Assembly: GCA_012845835.1 (NCBI GenBank)
Contig: JABAKD010000007.1
Location: forward strand, 12,960,011-13,024,010
Direction: 5' to 3'
Source of the DNA: Undaria pinnatifida
Taxonomy: Eukaryota; Sar; Phaeophyceae; Laminariales; Alariaceae
DNA: 64,000 nucleotides
Shown in pieces: positions 52,301 through 58,300 of this stretch; the stretch's first letter is position 1; each line of letters opens with the position of its first letter. Below the pieces are notes generated by a model. That model was not told the origin of the DNA and did not search any database. It saw only the letters and a list, made by a program, of their open reading frames with translations. The translations under genes and the position numbers were made by a program.

Positions 52301-55300
52301 GATCGAAGATTTCGTCGAAACTCATCTTTGCAAGCCGTGTGTGATACTCCGATCGCGCGCATTACGAGTTGTGTGTCCTCATTAAGGATATAGGTCGGCG
52401 ACTCCCCTTACAACTACAGTGTAGCTATCAGGGTCAACAGTATGATTTTAGTCAGTCTGTGCGCGGAAACTATAAAACCCGTTTCTGAGGGGGACAAAAT
52501 CTGACATATATAGTAGCAGAGTTACACAGTCGGTACAGGAACTCATCGCCGGACTGTCTTCGTCCGTGGGAATCGATCTCCGAAGGTTGAGCCTATTAGT
52601 CAGCGGACGGAAAACAAATGTTGCAGCACGCTGTCTATGTTGTTATTGGCGGCGAAGGTGTTTGTGGTGGCGATGGTGTCGGTGTTGGTGTTGGTGTTGT
52701 TGTCGGTATTGTAGCTAGCATGTGGTCGCTATGATCATTGCTTTCTCATCGTTTTGGTCGTTGATAACCGTAAGGCTGCGGCGTGGGATACGCGTGCGGC
52801 GGCTGCTGTGCGTCGTTGATGTTGGTGATGAACTGTTGTCGACGTCATTACAACGCTTACAGCTGCGACACCGCCAGCAGCTACAGTGCGGCCACCATGA
52901 CAGCTACGGCAAACAGGTACCCAACAGAAACGCGCCAGGCGTACCTGCACTTCGAGACAGAGCCGAATGCCCTCGTCGTATTTTCCCAGCTTCCAAAGGC
53001 CGTTCGCCTTCAGGGCCTTGGTCGTCAACCATCTCTCTACGTCTCGCTGCTCGCACAGTCTCACCTGGATGGGTCGCCGCAAGGCGGGGGGTATGGGATA
53101 AGGTTGGGAACCGGGTAAGGATGTAAAGAAGACGAGGGAGAACGGTCCCGGACTACTTTGTCAACCACTTGACCGGCAGACCAGTCGACGACCGACCGGC
53201 CAACCAACCGACCGACAAGACGGATCGATCGAACGACTATTGGACAATTTGGCCGAATCGTAGGAATAATTGACCTACCAACCAACCAACAAATTGTTTT
53301 GTTCACGCGATCCACCGAACGACCGAACCATGTATCAAGCGACCGACCTATCGACGGAACGCGACCGACCGACCGACCGACCGACCGACCGACCTACTTG
53401 CCGACCGGTCAACTGATCGCAAGATCGTTCCACAGAACTGAGGACGGACTCTGACTACCTACATACCTACCTACAGAAAGACACGCTGACCGACCTACCC
53501 TACCTACAGACTGACACGCTGACCGACCTACCGAGTGATCGACAGACCAATCGGCCGACCAACCGGCAGAATTCGATCGACTTAACGACCGGCCGGCCAC
53601 TCAACCAACTGAAGCGCAATCGACAGACCCATCGGGCAACCGATAGAGCCCGACTGCGCGATCGTACGACCAAGGGATCGAAACGTCACGTTTTTACCGT
53701 AACGAGGACGGAATTGGATCTACCGGCCGACCGGCAGATCAAACGACCTGCCTACCGAGGGAGTGCAACCGAACGACCAACCGACCGATCGGTCATCTGA
53801 GCAAGCAGATCAATCGCCCGACCGACCGACCGATGCACCGACGGGATCTGACAGACCGACCAGCCAATGGATTGTCCGACGTATTGACGGAGCCCGACTG
53901 ACCAAACGAGCGAAGAAGTGATCGATTGGCCCTTTTAATTGGATCGAGGATGGCACTGCGCCTACCGATCGACCGACCGACCAAGCGACTTACCTACCGA
54001 CGGAATGCGATCGAATGACCGAAAAACTAATCAACCACCTGAGCTGCAGACCAGTCGACCGACTTACCTCCGGAACCCAACCGATTGACCGACCGACCGA
54101 TTGACCGACCGACCGATCAACCAACCAACTTTCACACCAATCGATCGACCGATCGACGGACCGACGAAACCCGAAGGCCCGACTGAACGAGTAACTGATC
54201 AACAGGCCCTTTTTCGACCGAACCAAGGGTCGAATTGGACCTGGCGCCCAACCGATCGACCAAGCGACCTTCTTACCGACAAGGATTAGGCGACCGACCG
54301 ACCGACCGACCAACCGACAGACATATCGAAAAAACACACAGTTGCGGCATAACTCACCGCTTGGCGCCAATTCCCTCTGCCCCCGAGGCCCAGCCCAAAG
54401 AAGATTTATTGTGCGCAAATTTTGAGTTCCGTTCGGATGCAAATTCAGCCCATGCCACATTCCATTCCGATTCGGCACATTCCGATTTCCATTCCGGTTC
54501 AGTCCATTCGGATTACGAATCGAAACATGGTTGGTTACAATGCAACGAATGAAAACGCCGTGCGGAGGGTGCGGAGGGGTTCGGACGCCGGAGGATGTAT
54601 GCGGTCAGGGGAAGGGCGGAGTGGGGGGAGGTGGTGGGGCGGGGGGGGTGGTGGAGGGGGACGTGGGCGGCGGCGGGGGGTGGGGGATAGGGGTTCTCGG
54701 GAGGCGGCGTGGGGGTAGGAGACTGAGGGGGGGGGGGGCACAAAGCGTAGTGAGAACAAAAGCCAAGTTTTCATCAAACGATGCGGTTTGGTGCGCCGTT
54801 TAGAATCAAGAATCAAACCGCGACCATGGGCCAGGGGACTCGTTCAGGCAAGCTATACACACGGTCGGCGATACTACGTGAGTTCTGCAAGTAATGCAAG
54901 GATAGGCAACGTAGGAGCTATGCAAGTTGTGCAGGCCATGCAAGCTATGCAAGCTATGTAACGTGGACAAGGTTTGCAAGGTGTGCAAGCTGCTATGCAA
55001 GCTATGCAATCTGGATCTCACTAACTTCAGAATAACGGCTTCACAAAATTCTCGTTTATTTTGGCAATCTCAGCCCGGGTTTCTCACAAACTTCAGTATA
55101 ACAACTCTAAAACGAATTATTTCCTGTTAATCCGGAACTTCAGTAGACTTCAACATGCTTGCTTCCTCGAAAATTTCAGCCTGGGTTTCTCACAAACCTC
55201 GACATTTCTTAGCTTCTTGCTAATGCCTAACTTCAGTACAACGAATTCGGAACAATCGTGTTTCCTTGTAAATGTCAGCCTGGCTGTCTCACAAATTTCA

Positions 55301-58300
55301 GTATAATGACACCACAGATATTTCCTTTCCCCGTTACTCCCAGCAAGACTTTATTATTTACTCATTTTCTTGAAAGAAAAAAACATGAGGTGTCTTGGTG
55401 TCTTGTACTGCTTGCCTTTCGTGGTTGTGCTCGCTTTCTTGCCTTGTACTGGTGCTTGTGTCGTCTACACTTTTCATTTCTATTTTATATTTCTGATCAT
55501 CCCATCTTTTGTGTTGGCACGTTTCATTTCTTCTTCTCCCTCCCTAGGCGAAGCTCAGATCAAGCGTCACTAAGCAGGCTTTTCTCCCCCCCTTGCCACT
55601 ACGGTACGCGCCTTGATTTTCAGCACTGTCTTCCCTCGTCAACTCACGTCGAATGGCGCACTACGTCCTCCCCAGAACAAAATACCCCAAAAGAACCCAG
55701 CCTGAGACTTCCTGTAATGTAGGTAAGAAACTCGGGAGCCGTTACAGTAGTGATACTCGAAAAAGGCGGTCGTAAGAAGGCGATATACCTGAATATGGCG
55801 AATATGGCCGTATCCCTGAGTAAAATCGACAGGCACGACTGAAACCTGAGGCACGGCAGCACCCCGCCTTGTTCACGGCTGGTCGCTCGATAGAGCGGTC
55901 TACAGCCTTATCGAGGGCGGTTAAGGCCTCCATATCTGTGCAGCCACCCTCAGCCGGTAACTATTCATAACGAACCCAATACCCGCATTGCGCTATCTGC
56001 GCTATTAGTGGAAGAAAATTACTGCTTCCAACAAGGCATTAATGGGGGACTCGCACACTACCCCCTTATTCGGGGACCACTACTGTATCACCTGTATACG
56101 GTACTTGTATACTTGGTGCACGGTATACGAACGATGTACCCCTCTGTCCGGAAATATAAGCACCATTTTGTTTCAGTAGTAATGTTCAAAGGTTGCTTAT
56201 ACTTACGGACAGAGTGGTACCAAATTTAGTGTGGAGTACACTTTTTGCCAAATAACGCCCGTTTCTAACGAGCATGAAACCTGCCAGGAATCGTGCGATA
56301 AAAACCACGACCTTTTCGCGAATCCTGATAATTGTCAGGAACCCGGACTTCGAATCATTTTGACATTTTCCATAAAAACTGATGTCCGGATTCTTGACAA
56401 CTTTTTTAAACATTTTTTAACGTGGCATTTCAAAATTTTAAAAAAGTCAGGAATCTTGCCATAATTGTCACGATTCGTGACATTTTTGCGTTCGTTAGGA
56501 ACGACCCTAAGAAATGTAGAAGGGATCAGTACCCGGTTTCTCATAGAGCGCTCATCCTGCATGTCAGGTACCGGTGGCATGCCAGGTACCGGTGGCATGC
56601 CAGGTACCGGTGGCATGCCAGGTACCGGTGGCTATACTCTCGCACCGCTGCTGCTGCTGCTGCTGTTGCTGCTCTCCGTAAGGTGCGGTCGCAAGCTGCA
56701 ATTACGGAGTATCGGACACCCAATAAGAAACAACGTTCAGCAGTAGTGGTCTTTCTATAGTATAGAGCCGGTATGTGCACTATAGAGGGGAAAACCGGCA
56801 CTATAACGGCAATTACTGCTCCACTCCGCATACTGCCACTACTGGCTGTTCCAACTTCGTGCCAAGGGAATTAACAGGCACTATAGCGGGCAACCGGCAC
56901 CACTGAACCAGCACTACAGAGGGATCACCACTGTAATAAGGAGGGGAAGCTGAAACTGACAGAAATATAAGAAACACGGAAGCCGTTACGCTGAAGGTAA
57001 TGTACCTGGTCGAACATACTCTCCGCCAAATAGCCTGGGCCAGTGCCAAATTTTCTCAATAGGTGTCATGCACTGCTGCATACCAGGTGCGGGTCAATTG
57101 TACTCTCTGCATACATCGGACAGGTCCGGTCCCAGTTCATAATCTGTTGATCTGGGCAGACAGGACCCTGGTCTATACGATTCGCATGGCCTGTAGATCA
57201 AAATGCCGGGGAGCCGAAAAATCAGGATGAATCTAGAATCTAGAACAGTTTTCCAGGGTTGGATGTGTACTGCATAGATCCTGCACCACATACCATGACG
57301 ACAGATATACCATACGAATAACATTCTAACCCTTTGGCAACTCCTGAAAATATTTTACTTGAATTCCAAGAGTTGTGTCCACATGTCGGGCGGGCGGTGC
57401 CAAAAATTCAAGGGTTATTTCAAGACCTACTGTTGTACGAGCTGATCTGTCCGATATATGTGCTCGCTGCTCGGCTGCTTCGTGGAAGGTGAGGCCGAAA
57501 GCTGCAACTGAGACGACCAAGAGGTCCCGTGCGACCGGCACAGTAGCAGCAGGCCTTCTTTGAGCAGCCTGTCAAAGTGGTGGCTTTCGCGCAGAACGCA
57601 CAAGGCTGCTGCAATGTATTCCCTATCTTCCCCCTCTAGGGCCTGAGGGCATAGTTTTATCCAATTTTTGTTTTGGTCATTATTGGCCAGAACCTGTTTC
57701 CTGGATTGGATGTGCACTGCATAGATCTTGCACTACATACCATGACGACAGATGTACGATCATCTACAGTAGATCGTGACCAGTCCGATGTATGCGCTCC
57801 ATGCACTGCTGCTGTGTGTCAGGGTGAGGTCGAATGCTGCAATTAAGGAAACTATCCATGAGGTCTCGTGCGATAAGCAGCAGGCCTTCTTTGAGCAAAG
57901 TGGTGGCTTTCGCGCAGAACGCACAAGGCTGCAGCAATGCATTCCCAATCCCCCCACGACCATTTGGTGGTCATTTAATTTTTGCCACGATTGGCTCTGC
58001 TATGTAGGTGGCATAAGTAAAGATGCAAGTTGATTTTGTCGGCATAGGGCCCCCCACCATATTCGTAGGTGGACCTTGTACGTAAACTCGGGGTGTCGTC
58101 ATAGCACGGGTAGTAGATGGAGCCGCTAGGGCTTCGGAGGGGTCACTTCTTGCACTTGAGAGTCCCAAAACCATCCCTGCACTAATTCCAAGTAAATTTC
58201 CCCACAAGCGGGTTTCAGTTGTGGAGGGGGTAACCCCTTTTGAACCCCGAAATCCCTCCCTATACTAACTTCAAGTAAATTTGTCCCCCAAAAGGATTTC